A DNA stretch of 64,000 nt from Cryptomeria japonica (Eukaryota > Streptophyta > Pinopsida > Cupressales > Cupressaceae): the NCBI RefSeq assembly GCF_030272615.1, contig NC_081413.1, positions 156,681,849 to 156,745,848 of the forward strand, given 5' to 3'. Below the pieces are notes generated by a model. The model ran no database searches. It worked only from the letters and a program-made list of their open reading frames with translations, and was not told the DNA's origin. The position numbers and the translations under genes were made by a program. Position 1 is the stretch's first letter, and each line of letters starts with the position of its first letter. Positions 44,376 to 57,737 of this stretch are shown here, in pieces.

Positions 44376-46075
44376 GATGTTTGGGCCAATTTAAATATTT
44401 GAACTTATGATAATTGTTTTAACAAAATATTGAATTACTTGTAGTTGACATCCATAACCTCAGTCTATTTTATTTGTTACATATGCACTATTCTTTAGTG
44501 CCCTTATCCATATATACTTCTCAAGACATAATACATTTGAGGGATTCTATAGACAGAGTGCCAAGGAAGGAAGCTACTTAGAAATTGCATAGAGGGTGTC
44601 ATTTTTCATTGAATATGTATGATGCCATAAATTATATATAAGTTTTTCTTCATTGCAATCGATCTATTGTATCTTGTTTCTCACATTTGGGAGTCTTAAA
44701 TTAAACTAAGCCATTATTTTTCTTATATTTGTACTCGTGTTTCTTTAGTTTCGCATACAACCTTATGACCATGAAGATATTATTTTGCTTATATGTTCTT
44801 GAATATTAATACGTTATGAGGTCAAGTCACCCTAAAGTCCACACAACCTTGCACCTTCCTAATGACTTTTGTATGTTGATAATCACATTATAAAATTAAT
44901 TAATATAGGATTTAATTTTCTATCCAACAACCATTAATTTTAATTTAAATTGTTCTATTGTATCTATCGTTATTCATAAATTTAATTATTAACGAAAACA
45001 TATATAATTTCTAATATTACAAATGATGTTAAATTAATAGAAAAATAAATACAAAATAATATTAAACTAATTTATTATTTATTATATAATATTAAACAGG
45101 ATTTAAATGATATCTGTTATTGATTAATAATGTAAATATAATATAATTATATATAACAAGATTGTTGCTATGGGTGGCTGCAAGAAGTTGAGTCCCACTT
45201 TTGGGCAAAAAGTGGAAGTGTTTTCTCTGTTTTTCAAATTTTCTGTCGATTGATGTCAAAATTTGATGCACTTAAAGATTGAATCTCAAAAACCTTCATA
45301 ATAGAAAATGTAGTGCTCGGAGTCTACTTTTCAAATATGTAATTTATTTTAATACCCACATGGTAGAAATCACTTTTTAGTAGGCATGTTTAAAAACAAG
45401 TTTTTCAAAATGCCTGTTTTAGGACCATACCACACATGTGTACGACCACCCTTTTTTGATGCAAATAAATGATTTTTTGCAAATCCTTATGGGAAACGAT
45501 ACCTAAGACACCAAATATTGATGAGAATATTTTTGCTTTTTTTTTATTGAATATATATTTTTTTATTAATTTTTAACTGACAATAAAGTATATTTTCAAA
45601 ACATCGAGTGTACGACCACCATAATTTGATGAAAATTTCATATTTTTCAATTTTTTTTTTAATATTCAAAAGAATTGTATGTAGATCGATGTCATATAAT
45701 TTATTTTTCTAAAATCCTAAAAACCAAAAAGTTATTAAAGGTTTAGTGAACCTTGGTATTTTAGGTTTAGGTTCCACTTTTGATTAATAAATAATACAAA
45801 AATAGTAAAAATAATCTTATCACTATGAAATGTATATTTTTGAAATTAGGATGCTGAAAACTCTAATGGGTTTTCGTTTCGTCAAAAAATTCAATCAGAA
45901 AGACCCTCAAAAAATTAGGCCAAGGTAGAAATTTGATGTCGTGTTACCTTAGTCATTTTTTGGAGGTCCAAGCATTGGCTTGGTGGGACCAAGCCTATAC
46001 CGAAGCAAAAAATAATGCTAAGGGTTGTTTCCCGCTCCTAATTTTAACAAACGAGCACCCATTTTTTAAATTCAA
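44376..46075. other. AT-rich non-coding stretch
   Basis: Strongly AT-rich with many poly-T and poly-A runs. The phrase GTACGACCACC appears twice (about 45442 and 45611). No gene, LTR or RNA gene recognised. Confidence 0.5.
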
Positions 46076-46290
46076 AAAACGGACGCCCGTTTCACTTTGT
46101 ACTGTTGAAAGCGAAATGGGCACCTGTTTTTAAAAACGGGCGCCCGTTTAGCTTCGGGCATCCGAACCAAAACGCACGCATGTTTCCGAAAAACGTGTGC
46201 CTGTTTTTGAATGGCTCGGGCACCCGAAGCGAAACGGGTGCCAGATTTGTAAAAATCGGGCACCCGTTTCTAGCGGGCTCTTTTCTCAAC
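46076..46290. repeat. GC-rich palindromic patch (GGGCGCCCGTTT motifs)
   Basis: Variants of AAACGGGCGCCCGTTT and CGGGCACCCG recur at about 46080, 46130, 46160, 46215, 46240 and 46258, many flanked by TTT/AAA and GCTTCGGGC or GAAGCGAAAC. The motifs are near-palindromic and occur in both orientations, so the patch can fold into several hairpins. It stands out from the AT-rich surroundings. Confidence 0.75.
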
Positions 46291-47047
46291 CCGCGAACTT
46301 CCATGGGATTGGGGCCCAACTTTGTGCATTTACCCCTATAATTATAAAATAACAATAGTATAATTTATAAATTATTATATAATATTAGATAGAATGTAAA
46401 TAACATTTATTATTAATAATAATTAAAATATATTGTAACTTATAATTCCTTGTGATGCCTTCAAACAATGATAATAAGAGAGGAAATAGATGTAAGGTGT
46501 GGTAGCCAACATCCATGTGCTAAGTATAAGAAAGGATGCAAGGTATCGTGTGCTACGTAGTGACTAAGTCAATTAATAATGAATGTAGCACAATTGCCTA
46601 GTTTTAATTGACCTCACGATTCTTAACAGTCTCAAGAGGTATTATAGGTACAATAAGATCTAATATATAATAATATATTAATTATATATTATACTTGAAG
46701 AAGTTGAGAAATGCAACTTCAGAGATCTCAAGAACACTTGAAAGAAAATTACCTGTCACAAGAAAAGAATAGAGACAAAAAAACAATAATGGCTCTAAAG
46801 AAAAAGATTATCATTCAGAGAGGGAATGAATAAAAAAAACACAATACAATCCTTATAAAAGGAGATTAGCAACCCTAAAAGTGTGCAACCCTAAAGAAAC
46901 CCTAAAGGGACAACGTGTTTTTTAATAATTAGAATAATTATTAAATACCTACAATATTATTAAATGCCTAAGTTTAGCTTAAGTGTAGAGGATAATAGAC
47001 TAATAATTATATAAATAATTATTAGCTAATACATAATAACTCTAACA
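46291..47047 (-). repeat. Probable copia LTR, minus strand (left end unresolved)
   Basis: On the minus strand TGTTAGAGTTATTATG starts at 47047 just after TCTTAAGGGGGGG, a typical copia polypurine tract, so the LTR runs leftward. A minus-strand TATA-like CTTTTATAAGG lies at about 46851-46861, and CCCTAAAG/ACCCTAAA phrases surround it. Where the LTR ends between 46291 and 46700 is not clear. Confidence 0.5.
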
Positions 47048-47658
47048 CCCCCCCTTAAGATGAACTTAGGGAGTAGCTAAAAACAACTAAGGACTAAAAA
47101 TGCATGTAAACAAAATGCATGAAAGTAACAATGGGTCCCGACAACTAGGCTCGATGAGGTACCCAAGTACAAAAGATCTCTGTAAAGAGGAGAAATAGAG
47201 AAAACCTCATGGGAAAAAAATCTACTCCAAAAAGAGATGAAGGCTAGTGAAGGACTGAAGAAGCCTCCAAACTAGAGAATGTTCTAGAAAATAGGAACAA
47301 AGGATGAAGACGAAGAACACCACTGAAGCATGAAGCTGCAAACACTGTCGAAGACTAACTATCGATCTAAAGAACCTCCACTAAAATAGAAGATGATTAA
47401 GTAGAGAAGACTGTAATCTGCACGAATGCCCTCAAATAACACTACTCGAATCAGATGGCAAACAAAGGCAAACAACTAAACTCGAAGATACAGATGACAA
47501 AAACACCAAAGTTTGAAGAGTTGATCAATCGAAGATGGAAGGTTGCCTCCAAAAATAGGAATGAAAGAGTGTCCATATGGTAAATGATCCATCTCACTGA
47601 AATGCATAGGTAACCAGCCACTGCATCCGCCTAGTACATAGGAACAAATATTGAATAT
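47048..47658 (-). other. Internal 3' end of the minus-strand copia element
   Basis: Begins with the C-rich strand of the polypurine tract (47048-47060) and continues with non-coding DNA rich in GAAGA/AAGACT phrases. No intact RNase H or integrase frame could be recognised. Confidence 0.4.
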
Positions 47659-49080
47659 TGATAGTTCTGATACTTAATATAAGTACAGATCCAATAGCCA
47701 ACAAGATGGGAGTGAGGGGGGGGGGTGGGGGGGGGGGGGGTGAATCATACAAACTTAATCATCCATAAAAACATCAGATTCAACCTTGGTAACATATATA
47801 TCAGTAATATAATCAAAACTGTTAAACATGCAACCTCAAAAGCATATGAACAATATAAACTTCATAACACCAAATTTAACGTGAAAACCCAAATAGGGAA
47901 AAACCACCGTGGGATTTTAGACCCACTAAGAAATATACTCTTCTAGAGTATGCTCGGTTAAAAGCAAATCCTGTTAAAAATTACAAACACATTGCTAGAT
48001 GTGACCCGGTTAAGGGATTTCCCTCAGATCTGTTAGGATCTTCACTTTGTTAGAAGTGACCTTGTTAAAGGATTTCAAACACTCAATCAGAATGTCACCT
48101 TGCTAGAGGATTTACATATAAGACTGTTAAGTCCACTCGGTTAAGAGATTTTCTGTCACTTTCACAAAATAACAGTAATAAAAATCTATCTGCAACTTCA
48201 CATCTAAAATGCTAAAGCAGATTCCTATTTGTTCAATACAATCTAGACATAGAACTAATCTTGTCTATCTGCTGGGCCTCTATACTCTGTTATTCTAACA
48301 AGTCTTCAAGCTTCTGTTCTCGGTAATCACTATGTAGCATCCCTGTGCATACACTTGCTCGCATACATTGTTTATCAACAGTTTCCTATTTATAAACAAT
48401 TAGATAACCGCTTAATCTCCTTGATCACATTTCCCATGATCAATCATAGCCATCAGATCTTCGATCTTGTCTAGGTTCAATGCATCATTCGATCTGAAAA
48501 CGTTTTACCCCATCTTGGAACTTGCATAATAGTCTTGGAACTTGTGCCAGGGTATTGCGGTTCAATCTGAGCTGTAGATCTTCATGCCGAATTTTCATTG
48601 CCTTAGATTCGTTAACAAACTTCTTCCACGGCTTACCAATCATTTAATCCGCTCCAGCTCATTAGCTTCCTTCATTAAATACCGCATGTAAACATTTAAT
48701 GCATTATGTTATAGCTCGATTACAACTCGGTAACAACTCGGTGAATACTAAACTCCACTCGGTAGACATTCTGCCTTCATTAACCAATAGCGATAACCTT
48801 AGGGTTTACCGACTAGGTTCTTTGCTTGATAACATAGTATAGTATTAACCTTTACAGTTTACAACATATGTATGATGTTAAAACAATCTAAAACATCATG
48901 CTCTCATCATTGTCTGACTCGGTAGTAGTTGCCCATTGAATGCCATATTCATCATATTCTTTCCTGTGTCTTTTACCGACATCTTTATAATCTTCAAATC
49001 ATACTTCTCAAGATATGGAAACATCATACTGAATTAGAAAATCAATTTCTTGACATCAATGACAAAATAATATCAAGACA
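47659..49080 (-). repeat. Probable solo copia LTR, minus strand
   Basis: On the minus strand it contains TTTTGTCATTGATGTCAAG near its start, repeated AACCGGGTCAC / CCTTTAACAAGG phrases, CACGGTGGTTTTTCCCTATT and a C-run near its end. These landmarks come in the same order as in the copia LTR at 2456-3860, so the two belong to the same broad family. No internal region is attached at either end. No matching TSD was found, so the limits are approximate. Confidence 0.6.
47716..47740 (+). repeat. Poly-G tract
   Basis: Two G-runs interrupted by one T, the complement of the C-run seen before CTCTCAG in copia LTRs. Length may be affected by assembly or sequencing error. Confidence 0.85.
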
Positions 49081-50607
49081 GTAAAACATCTTTAATCAGT
49101 TATATCCATAATCATCAACAACCTTCTCAATATCCTTAAGAAATGCCAACAGTCTTTCATTGTCTGTTATAATGCAATATTGCCAACATAATACATATAG
49201 CTCACTCCAACGAACCAAGGAAGCATTAGAACCAACAACCAATAGGAGAAACCCCTTTATAATGCTGATAAGGAAGAGGTGATAGGTACACTTAAACTGG
49301 ATGCTAAGAAAAACCACACGACAAAGAACCAGGAACATCGAGAGTGCAATAGAAAGTACAAACACATATAAAGGCTAGTGTCATGGAAGGAACACTCACT
49401 TGACACACATCATGAGGCTAATGTCCTGGAAGGAACACTCATGTGACAAAGATATATGGCAAACAAAGACAAACATCGAACCCCCAATGACACTTTATAA
49501 TGGAGTGCAAGTACAATAAGGCACAAGATGTGCAAGATCCCAAGCATGCAAGGCATAGTGGCACTTTATCTCAGTGTGTTTGCAAAAAAGAGAATGCTTA
49601 CAATGAAAGCTCAGAATGTCAAAAAAAAAGACAGAAGATTGGAAATACATGAAGAACAGCCAAAAACAATTCATCCCACACAAATGAGAAGTTTTCATGA
49701 CGTCATATGTCCAAGTAATTCACCAGAGTGTGAAAACAGAAAAAATTGAATAAAATGTACTTGGAGTAAAATCTAGAAAAAGTGAATGGATGGTTGTGAA
49801 GAGCTCTGAAACACCATCCCAACGCCGCTGGAATTGCAAAAAATGGAGAAACTGGCAAAAATTTATGAGCTCAGGACTGAAAAAAACACCTATGACTTCA
49901 AATGGTTGTAGAATGTACTAGCAGAAAAACTAGGTGATGAATCCCATATATCTGGAAATTAAACGAAACCATCTTTCTAACGATATCTTGTTTGCCAAAA
50001 AACGATATCATATGCCCAAGTTATGGCCAAAAGAAGAAAAAAAAACCCTCTTTTAGGGCATTAAGAGGGTCTCAAGAGCGATACAAAGTTGTCTGTGATG
50101 TTGATGTCAGCATGACGTCATGTGGAATATTCCAAAAATATTCCCCTTCCTGCCAAAAAAAAATTATGTCGGAAAAAAATCTGGCCGCTGCATGTTGCCG
50201 GTAAAAATCAGCAAGGGTCGGAAATAGAAACCAGCAGCAGAGCGGGGCGGTCGGTTCAGGCGGTAGCGGCAGTGGCGGCTAACTCTAGCGGTGCGGTGGC
50301 CGGAGGGTGGGAAATCGGAGGGCGACAACACGAAGGCACGGGCGGTGGCAACGGCCGAAGACAAGGTCAATCGGTGGCAGTGACAGGGGGCCATCAGCCA
50401 GAAACTTGCGGGGGTCCTGGAAAGAATTGACAATGGGTGGGCCCGTCAAAGCCGTCGGCCCTGTTGTATGTCATACGGCTGCAGTCCGTACGAATTCTAG
50501 CAGGGCGTACGCCCCCCCTCCCGCTTTCACAAGTTTTTTTTTTTTAATTTGTCTTAATGCAAAAAACTCATTTTGCAGCAGCCTGGGCACACCATTAAAC
50601 TGCCCAC
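49081..50607. other. Unassigned stretch, GC-rich toward the right
   Basis: 49081-50040 is AT-rich with no recognised domain. 50200-50520 is GC-rich with GGCGGT/GGTGGC phrases, and short open frames on both strands there reflect composition only. The part adjoining element B ends GCCTGGGCACACC. It may be more of the minus-strand copia element or its leader; nothing decisive was seen. Confidence 0.4.
49373..49448 (+). repeat. 33-bp direct repeat, two copies
   Basis: GGCTAGTGTCATGGAAGGAA... at 49373-49405 and a close copy at 49416-49448, offset 43 bp, both ending in TGACA. Confidence 0.85.
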
Positions 50608-51365
50608 TGTAGACACCTAAAATTGTCATGTCTAATTTATTTATTTAATTATCTAAGCTTAATTTTTCTATTAATTAAATAAATCATTTATTTATTTAAT
50701 TAATTCATTTATTCTCTTCTAGCCTTATTTCTCATTTAAATAAATACATTTATTTATTTAAATTATCATTTTCCTAAATTAAATAAATATTCTTATTTAT
50801 TTAATTATCCTACTTCTTCTATTAATTAAATAAATCTTTATTTATTTAATTAATTCATTAGCCTTTTCTACCTATGACACATGTCATTCATCTCTTAATT
50901 CATACACTACCTACCCCTTTCATTATTTTATTATTTCTTTTACCTACCCTCTAATCATAGCCGACCTCCTTTTACACCTCTCAATCTTATCCCTCCATTT
51001 CATATAGTGTCTTCTATATAAGGAGATGCTTCCTTCATTATCAAACCCTAATGACTTGATCAATTGACTACTTGGCATAGACAATCGTACTTGCAACCAC
51101 ATTCCGTTCTTTGTTGAGCTCTTGTGCATATGAAATCTGAGAGCAAATATATCAAGCAAGATCAATGGAGATAGGAAGAATGGAGATCAAAACCCTATTG
51201 GACATGTGATGGTATAATCTTTGTGATTTCATGTGATTTGCATTGTCTTAGGTAATCTTCATATGTTATGGTGGATCTTTGTTGATTGTTAGGCTAGGGT
51301 TTTGTGGTTGAATTCATTTAGCCTTTCAATATTGTTATTATTGTTATCCATTTTCACCGTATACA
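50608..51365 (+). repeat. 5' LTR of element B
   Basis: 758 bp, TGTAGACACC...CCGTATACA. Shorter than A's LTR mainly through loss of part of the first palindrome and of a segment near ATGAGCTAATGACTTAATT. Confidence 0.94.
51014..51023 (+). promoter_or_regulatory. LTR TATA box of element B
   Basis: CTATATAAGG, same context as in element A. Confidence 0.7.
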
Positions 51366-51368
51366 TTT

Positions 51369-51386
51369 TGGCACGCCCGGTGGGAC
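51369..51386 (+). other. Primer-binding site of element B
   Basis: TGGCACGCCCGGTGGGAC, identical to A. Confidence 0.75.
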
Positions 51387-51475
51387 TCTTGTCCCTTTTG
51401 CATTTAACCTTTGGTTGCAGATTTTGTGTTTGAAGTTGCAGATCTGGCATTTTCGACAACATTTTCGACATTTTC

Positions 51476-51738
51476 GCGTCTGCATACTTTCGGATCGCGT
51501 TTTAGATTTTCTAGCGCGTCTGCGACATTTGGAATCGCGTCCGTGTTTTCGACAAAATTTTATTTTGCAGGTTTCCGAAAGGCGTGTCTGTGTTACGAAA
51601 ACGCGTCCGTGTCATTTTAATCCGCGTCTGCATCTGGGAAGTGCGTCTGTGGTTTTTATCCGCGTCTGTGTCTCACAGAACCGCGTCTGTGTCACAAAGG
51701 CGCGTCTGTGTAGAGGGTAACTGCGTCTGTGTTCACCA
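51476..51738 (+). repeat. GCGTCTGTG array 1 of element B
   Basis: About thirteen variants of CGCGTCTGTG (also CGCGTCCGTG, TGCGTCTGTG) over 260 bp, denser and longer than the matching array in A, which instead carries a 61-bp duplication. Copy number therefore changes between family members while the core motif is kept. Confidence 0.88.
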
Positions 51739-53627
51739 GTTTTGAAATTTTGCATTTTTCATTGATTCAGTTTTTGGATTTTGCATTTAGGGTTTCAGAT
51801 CTGGTTTATTTTTGGACTAACATTTTCAGATCTAGCTAACAAAACTAGTGCAGCTTGTCTTGGAAGCAAAATCGTTTGGTTGAAGGCCCCTATTTTCACA
51901 AAGTCTTTTGGGTTTTAAAATTTACCTAACTTGTGTGCATGCAGGAAGGGGTGATTATTTCAAACAATCCAAACTACTAACAACTCTTTGTTGTAGATCC
52001 TTGGCGAAGGTTTTGGATTTTTATTGTGTGCCTTGTTTTCATAAACTAGCAAACACTTCCATTGGTGCACTAAAATTGAATCATTGTCTTTTGTGTCTTG
52101 AGCAATAGGCTCTTTTTGTTTAATCTTTAGAGGGCCTGTCTTCCCGTGTGGTCATTAGGACTACTAGTGAGAAGAGAACGACCCAAGTGGTAGCGAGGAA
52201 AACCCACCTCATCCGAACCACTATAATCAAATGTATTCATGGTGAAAACTATGAATAACGTGTGCTGATTAGTTCATACCGACACTATGTCTCCCCATAA
52301 ACCCGTTTGATCAAATTTATTTGATCAGTTGTAGGGCGTAACCCCTACCGGCTGGGAGCTTTCTGTATTTACAGAGCTGAAAGTGCCGCATGTATGGCCA
52401 CACGAGCGGATGCCCTTACTAGCACCTTTTTGTTTTAGAGGCCCAAATCCTTCTAGTTGTTGGGGTAGGAGGTCGGACCTCTGGTAGCGGCCCACACACA
52501 TACGGTTCTTAGTAGAGATACAAAGTTTGCCATGGGGAGTTTTCATGGGGACTGATGCTTGGCTGACCCGAGAAGTGAGTGCCGAGGGTGGAGCCAGTGA
52601 GGTCAAGCATCTAAGTATCCGCTCTGAATAGCGTAGCCTCGGGGGTAAAACCCCATGTGGGATCAACAACTATTGTTTTGGCCAGCCATAAGAATTGTGC
52701 TTGACTTATGTTAAACATTCAAGACCAAACAGCAAAACATTGTGTCTTTTGTGTCTTCAAGTGTATGCAAAACATTTTTTTTTACATCAAACAACACACT
52801 TTTCTTGGAGTCATTTTGAGCCTAGACACTTGCAAACATTGGGTCTTCATCAACACTGTGTCCTCTTGTCACGAAAAATAGTCAAACAGTCAGATTGGGT
52901 CACAACAAAACAACTTCACAGATTGGAAAAATTGCACAAAATTTGCAGAAACGCGTCTGTGTCGGGCATAATAGCGTCTGTGTTGTCTAGCCGCGTCTGT
53001 GAAGGACAGAATCGCATCTATACCCCAACAGAAAACATTACATTTGACAGAAGATCACATAGGCACGTCTGTGTTAAACAGAGTAGCGTCTGTGTCAAGA
53101 AACCGCGTCTGTGAAGTATACAGTCGCGTCTGTGTCCAGAATTGAAAAACTGTTATAGTCCAGCAAGCAAACACAGTCAGTTTCGGAAATCTTGAGCTTC
53201 CTAGGTCATCTCTCTAAGGTTTCATTTAGCATTCAGCCTGTCCTTGGGTCTCACAAAGTCCATCATTGCTTCACATCTCACTTTACATTCACATTTGTCT
53301 AAACTTGAGTGAAAAGGTCACTTGCTTGTCCTCATCATACTTTGTCAACACACTACATACAACAACACTTTGCTAAGTGGTCCCTCATCAAGGTTTCTTA
53401 CCTTTGGGTCTCATTTGGTCTTACTTAGAGTCAAGGTCAACTTACCTCATCAAGAGAAACTATCCTCTCTTTGGAAGTCACACCTACTCTACTACATACA
53501 TACTTGGTCTTACACTTTGGATATTGCAAGTACACTTCAGATTCATTTACATTCCATCCAACTCTTGGTCTTCCATACTCTTTCCATTTTTCATCTAGTC
53601 TCACACATCTTGGTCAATACCTAGTTC
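51739..53627 (+). other. Non-coding leader of element B
   Basis: Aligned by eye with A's leader: same phrases, such as TCTTCCCGTGTGGTCATTAG and GGTGAAAACTATGAATAA. No frame is conserved as protein between A and B. Includes array 2. Confidence 0.7.
52951..53128 (+). repeat. GCGTCTGTG array 2 of element B
   Basis: About eight variants of CGCGTCTGTG between 52951 and 53128, at positions corresponding to A's 6664-6862. Confidence 0.85.
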
Positions 53628-56150
53628 ATGGCTGAAACCCATCTTCAAAAATCTAGGAGAGAAACTAAAGAGGCTCAAGAGTCCACAAACATGAGTTCTT
53701 ATGAGTATGACAATGATATCTTTTTCAATTCTGATCATACTACATTACCTGACATGGATGCCTATAGAAACATTCCAAATGTTGAGAACATGGACACTAT
53801 AAACAACAATGCTACACAAAATGACAATGTGGACAACTTTTCAGTACATTCAGCAGATGTGGAAGAATCCATTATGAATCCCCATTTCAATCGATTGGTT
53901 GAGGAAATAATGAGGAGGGATAGACAATACTTCTTACAAATTATGGCACAAAGTGGAGCCAAGATACCTCATGATTTTGATATGTCTCAAATAATGGAAC
54001 ATAGACCTTTGCAACAACCTCACTCCAATATGGATCAAAGGAGACCAAATAGTGGAGGAAATAGAGGACCACATATGGTACCTGAATCACCATCAACTTT
54101 GCTTCAAAAACCAGAGGTCCCACATACACATGGTCAAACATATGATACTTACCTTCGTAGACCATTATGGAAGTCTTATGCAAACAAATATGCTCAATCA
54201 CATACTAATGCTAAGGATCAACCACCAAAACAACTGGATGTTCAAAGGCATGCTCAAAATTTGGACACAAGGAAACCTCATGTCAAATTTGGGGGCAACA
54301 CAATGGAACATGACATGCCTGTAGAATATGGTATACATGCGCAAAATAGATATGGTGTTCCTCAACATGAATCTATACCAAGTGGTCCATATACGCAGCA
54401 TCATTATAGACCTCCTCCATATGAACATGTGTATGATCAATATCATCCATATATGCAACATGCACCTCCTCCAATGGGTACCTCAAATATAGGATATGGT
54501 CCAAGAAGTCGATCTCCACCTAAGAGCAATTTGGAGCAACAAATCAGGGACTTACAAAAGAAAATGGAGGACATAAATACACCGAAGCCAACATACACAA
54601 TGAGAGACATATGTCCTTATCCATTTGACAAGACCATTCCAATGCCTCCTTTTCCTACACACTTTGTGACGCCTAAATTTGACAAGTATAGAGGAAAAGG
54701 GGATCCTAAGGCGCACATAAGACAATTTTTCACAGCTTGCATTGAGGTAGCAGCAGAAGAGACATATTTGATGAGATTATTCCCACAAAGCTTAGGTGAT
54801 CAAGCTATGGAATGGTTCTCCCAACTTCTACCTGGAATTAAGTCATGGGGTGACCTAGCAGAGGCATTTATTCAACATTTCTCCTACAACATAGAGACAG
54901 ACATATCAGTCACTACTTTGTGCAATACTAAGCAAAAAGAGGGAGAGTCTTTTGCATCATTCTTACAAAGATGGAGAAATCTAGCCAGCAGATGCTCTTG
55001 TGAAATTCCACAAAAACAAATGGTAGAAATGTTCACCCAGAATGTTAATAAAGACATTGGCTATGATCTAAGGAAAGCTTGTTTGTCCACCTTCAAGGAC
55101 GTTATTGAAAAGGTCTTAGCGACAGAAAAGGTCCTAATTGAACAAGGAGTTATTAAAATATTCAAGGAAAACAAAGATGACTTTAAAGGAAAAGATAAGC
55201 CAAGATTTTGGAATAAAAACAAGAACACAGTCAATGATGGTGTTGTTGATGCCAACGCAATGCGACCCAAATTCATTTTTTCTGGATCAAGTTCTACAAA
55301 CAATCAAGTGAATACTCAAACAACTTCTAGATCATGAAAGAAGTACACTCCGTTGGGAGAACCACTTGAGTCAGTTTTTAAGAAGCTTGTGGCAAACAAG
55401 GTAATCACTATTCCAGATTTTCCTCCATATGAACCAAAGGTCAAACCAAATTGGTGGAATGATGATGAGTATTGTGAATTTCATAAGAGCAAGGGTCATA
55501 AGACAGGAAATTGTCATCGACTGAAGAACATCATACAAGATCTCATTGATAGAGGTGATATTGAGATTGAGGGACATTCATCCAATCAAGAACATGAGAT
55601 GTTTAAGGAACCATTCCCAAAACATGACAAGGGAAAAGCTAAAGCCACAGAGGATCAAACCAACTATACCAGAGCATCCTACAACTATGATTCGACCATA
55701 AATCACATCTCGATGGACAATTATGTCTCTACCATTATCATCAAGGACAAAGCGTCTGAAGATTCTACTCGGAGACCCAAGATTGTCCTAAAAGGTGTTG
55801 GATCTTCTTCTGAACCTACCTCTGAATGTCATGTTACAACCCGTCGAGGTAAAATCACTTTGCAAGGTGCTCCAGCTAAAAACACCGCCTCTTCATCAAC
55901 CAAACCTGAGTACGACCCTGTAGAACAATTAGGGAAGACACCCGTGCTCATCTCCATTCTTGAGGTCTTATGCATATCTCCCGCACATAAAGCCATTCTT
56001 GCTAAAATCTTGAGAGATACTGCTGTTCCTACTGATTTGAACGTGGACCAGTTTCAAGCCATGGTGGGATACCTTTCCATTCCACATTCACTTACTTTCA
56101 CGGAAGCTGATGACGCCTCTGTAAGTCAGCCGCATAATGCGCCATTACAC
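53628..56150 (+). pseudogene. gag: Element B gag
   Basis: ATG 53628, open for 569 codons to TGA 55335-55337, where A has CGA; the same frame continues beyond it. The Gag core (PKFDKYRGKGDPKAHIRQFF, QAMEWFSQL, FASFLQRWR) and the CEFHKSKGHKTGNC knuckle are as in A. A's early stop (7713) is a sense codon here. Confidence 0.92.
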
Positions 56151-57737
56151 ATTGAAGCCTTCATACACAAACATCGAATAAAACGAGTCTTGATAGATGG
56201 AGGAGTAGGTCTGAACATTTGCACATTAAGCACTATCACACAATTGGGATATTCTGATAAAGCTGTGAATTCTACAAACAAGATCACCATTAAGGCATAT
56301 GATGATGAAGAGCGTTCATCCAAGGGTACAGTCATCTTACCTCTCAGAGTTGGGCCAGTTACGAAGGATGTGGTCTGTCAAGTCCTGGATTTAAATCTCA
56401 CTTATAACATATTGTTAGGACGTCCTTGGATCCATGAAATGAGGGCAGTCCCATCCACATATCACCAATGCATTAAGTTTCCTCATAATGGAGTGGAAGT
56501 AACAGTTAACGGTGATCCTAATCCATTCATATATTGCAATAACCTGAAATCAAAGACTGAGACCATCATTCCTAGTAATCGGGAAGTTGTTCCTTCGTCG
56601 GCATACATTGATCCTAAGTCATTAAAACCTTCGACATCCAAACAAGGTGAGCTTAAAGGCAAGTTTCAGGACAAAGGCATGGGGGAATATACTCTCAATC
56701 AGACCATGTACTTACGACAAGTCATGAGTTCCCCAAAAGAATATGGAAGACCACATCCTAACAAGCAAATCTCCATCATGAAGCTCAAATGGGATCCCAC
56801 TACCTTTCAAAGATGGGGTGAACTAGAAGAGGAAGGTTTATACCAAATGCTTTTCAGAGACAATGAAGAGGAAACACAAGATCACGTCAATCTACCATGT
56901 GAGAAATATGGCAAAGGCTTCAAAATTCTACAAAAATTCAGGTATGATGGAAAAAGCCCTTTGGGGTTACGAAAGGAAGGCATCATTGAACCTTTACAAC
57001 CTGAATTGACTTTCAAGAAGGAACGCTCGAAAGGACTTGGTTTCTTAACTTCCAAGGTCCACACCCAAAGGACTGAAGAAGCCTTACAAATCAAAGCTGC
57101 CAAAATTCAACAAGAAAATCGCTATTCTACAGATTCCAACGAATGGGAATGGGGTTCCGACAAGTCTTCCAGTGACTACGAACTCACCGAGACATTCAGA
57201 GAGCTAGGTGAACCCACAGAAGAGGAGGAGTTTTATAACAAATTCAGAGTTGGTCAAGAAACAACCTATGAAGAGTCTACACAGTCCTTGTCTCAAGGTT
57301 CTAGGTTGAAATCACATAGGATGAGAACACCTGTCCCAGAATGTGCTACTAGTGATGATAATTTGGATTCGCTCGTGATCGAGACTGATGAGGAGAGTGC
57401 CATTGATGACCTCGATAATTACCTTGACATACCTGAATATAATCACATCTTCACTCTTAGCTCCCCTAACTTTGAAGACATTAACGACCTTCCCCTTATT
57501 CACCACCAACTCATTGACTGGGATCATGAAGGACCTGCACAGTTGGATACATTCCAAAACGATGAAGCTTTTATTGATTATCTAGGCATACAAGACGATC
57601 TTCCCCCTGGAGACCATAAAGCAGGATACACCATAGAACTCAATAGCGTGGCATATTTTGGTGAGGGTGTCGGACCTTCCAGTCGCAAAAATGTGAAAAT
57701 AAGAACAAATCAAGGGTCTTAAAGCGAAAACCACATT
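56151..57737 (+). pseudogene. Element B protease and spacer
   Basis: Protease active site VLIDGGVGLNI (about 56188-56220) and LGRPWIHEMRAVPS. The acidic spacer is open through to TAA 57720-57722, where A reads TAT GGC. The frame is the same before and after that stop, so gag, protease and pol form one continuous frame in the ancestor. Confidence 0.9.

Noticed and set aside
46072-46355. Frames through the GGGCGCCCG patch as proteins
   Set aside because: All are short, overlap on both strands and are dictated by the palindromic repeat.
49096-49365. Minus-strand 89-codon frame with hydrophobic residues as a membrane protein
   Set aside because: No start context, no relatives recognised, and it lies among copia-derived DNA; no evidence beyond being open.
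50200-50520. GC-rich stretch as a host gene exon
   Set aside because: Open in several frames on both strands with low-complexity Gly/Ala/Arg content; no splice sites or domain recognised.
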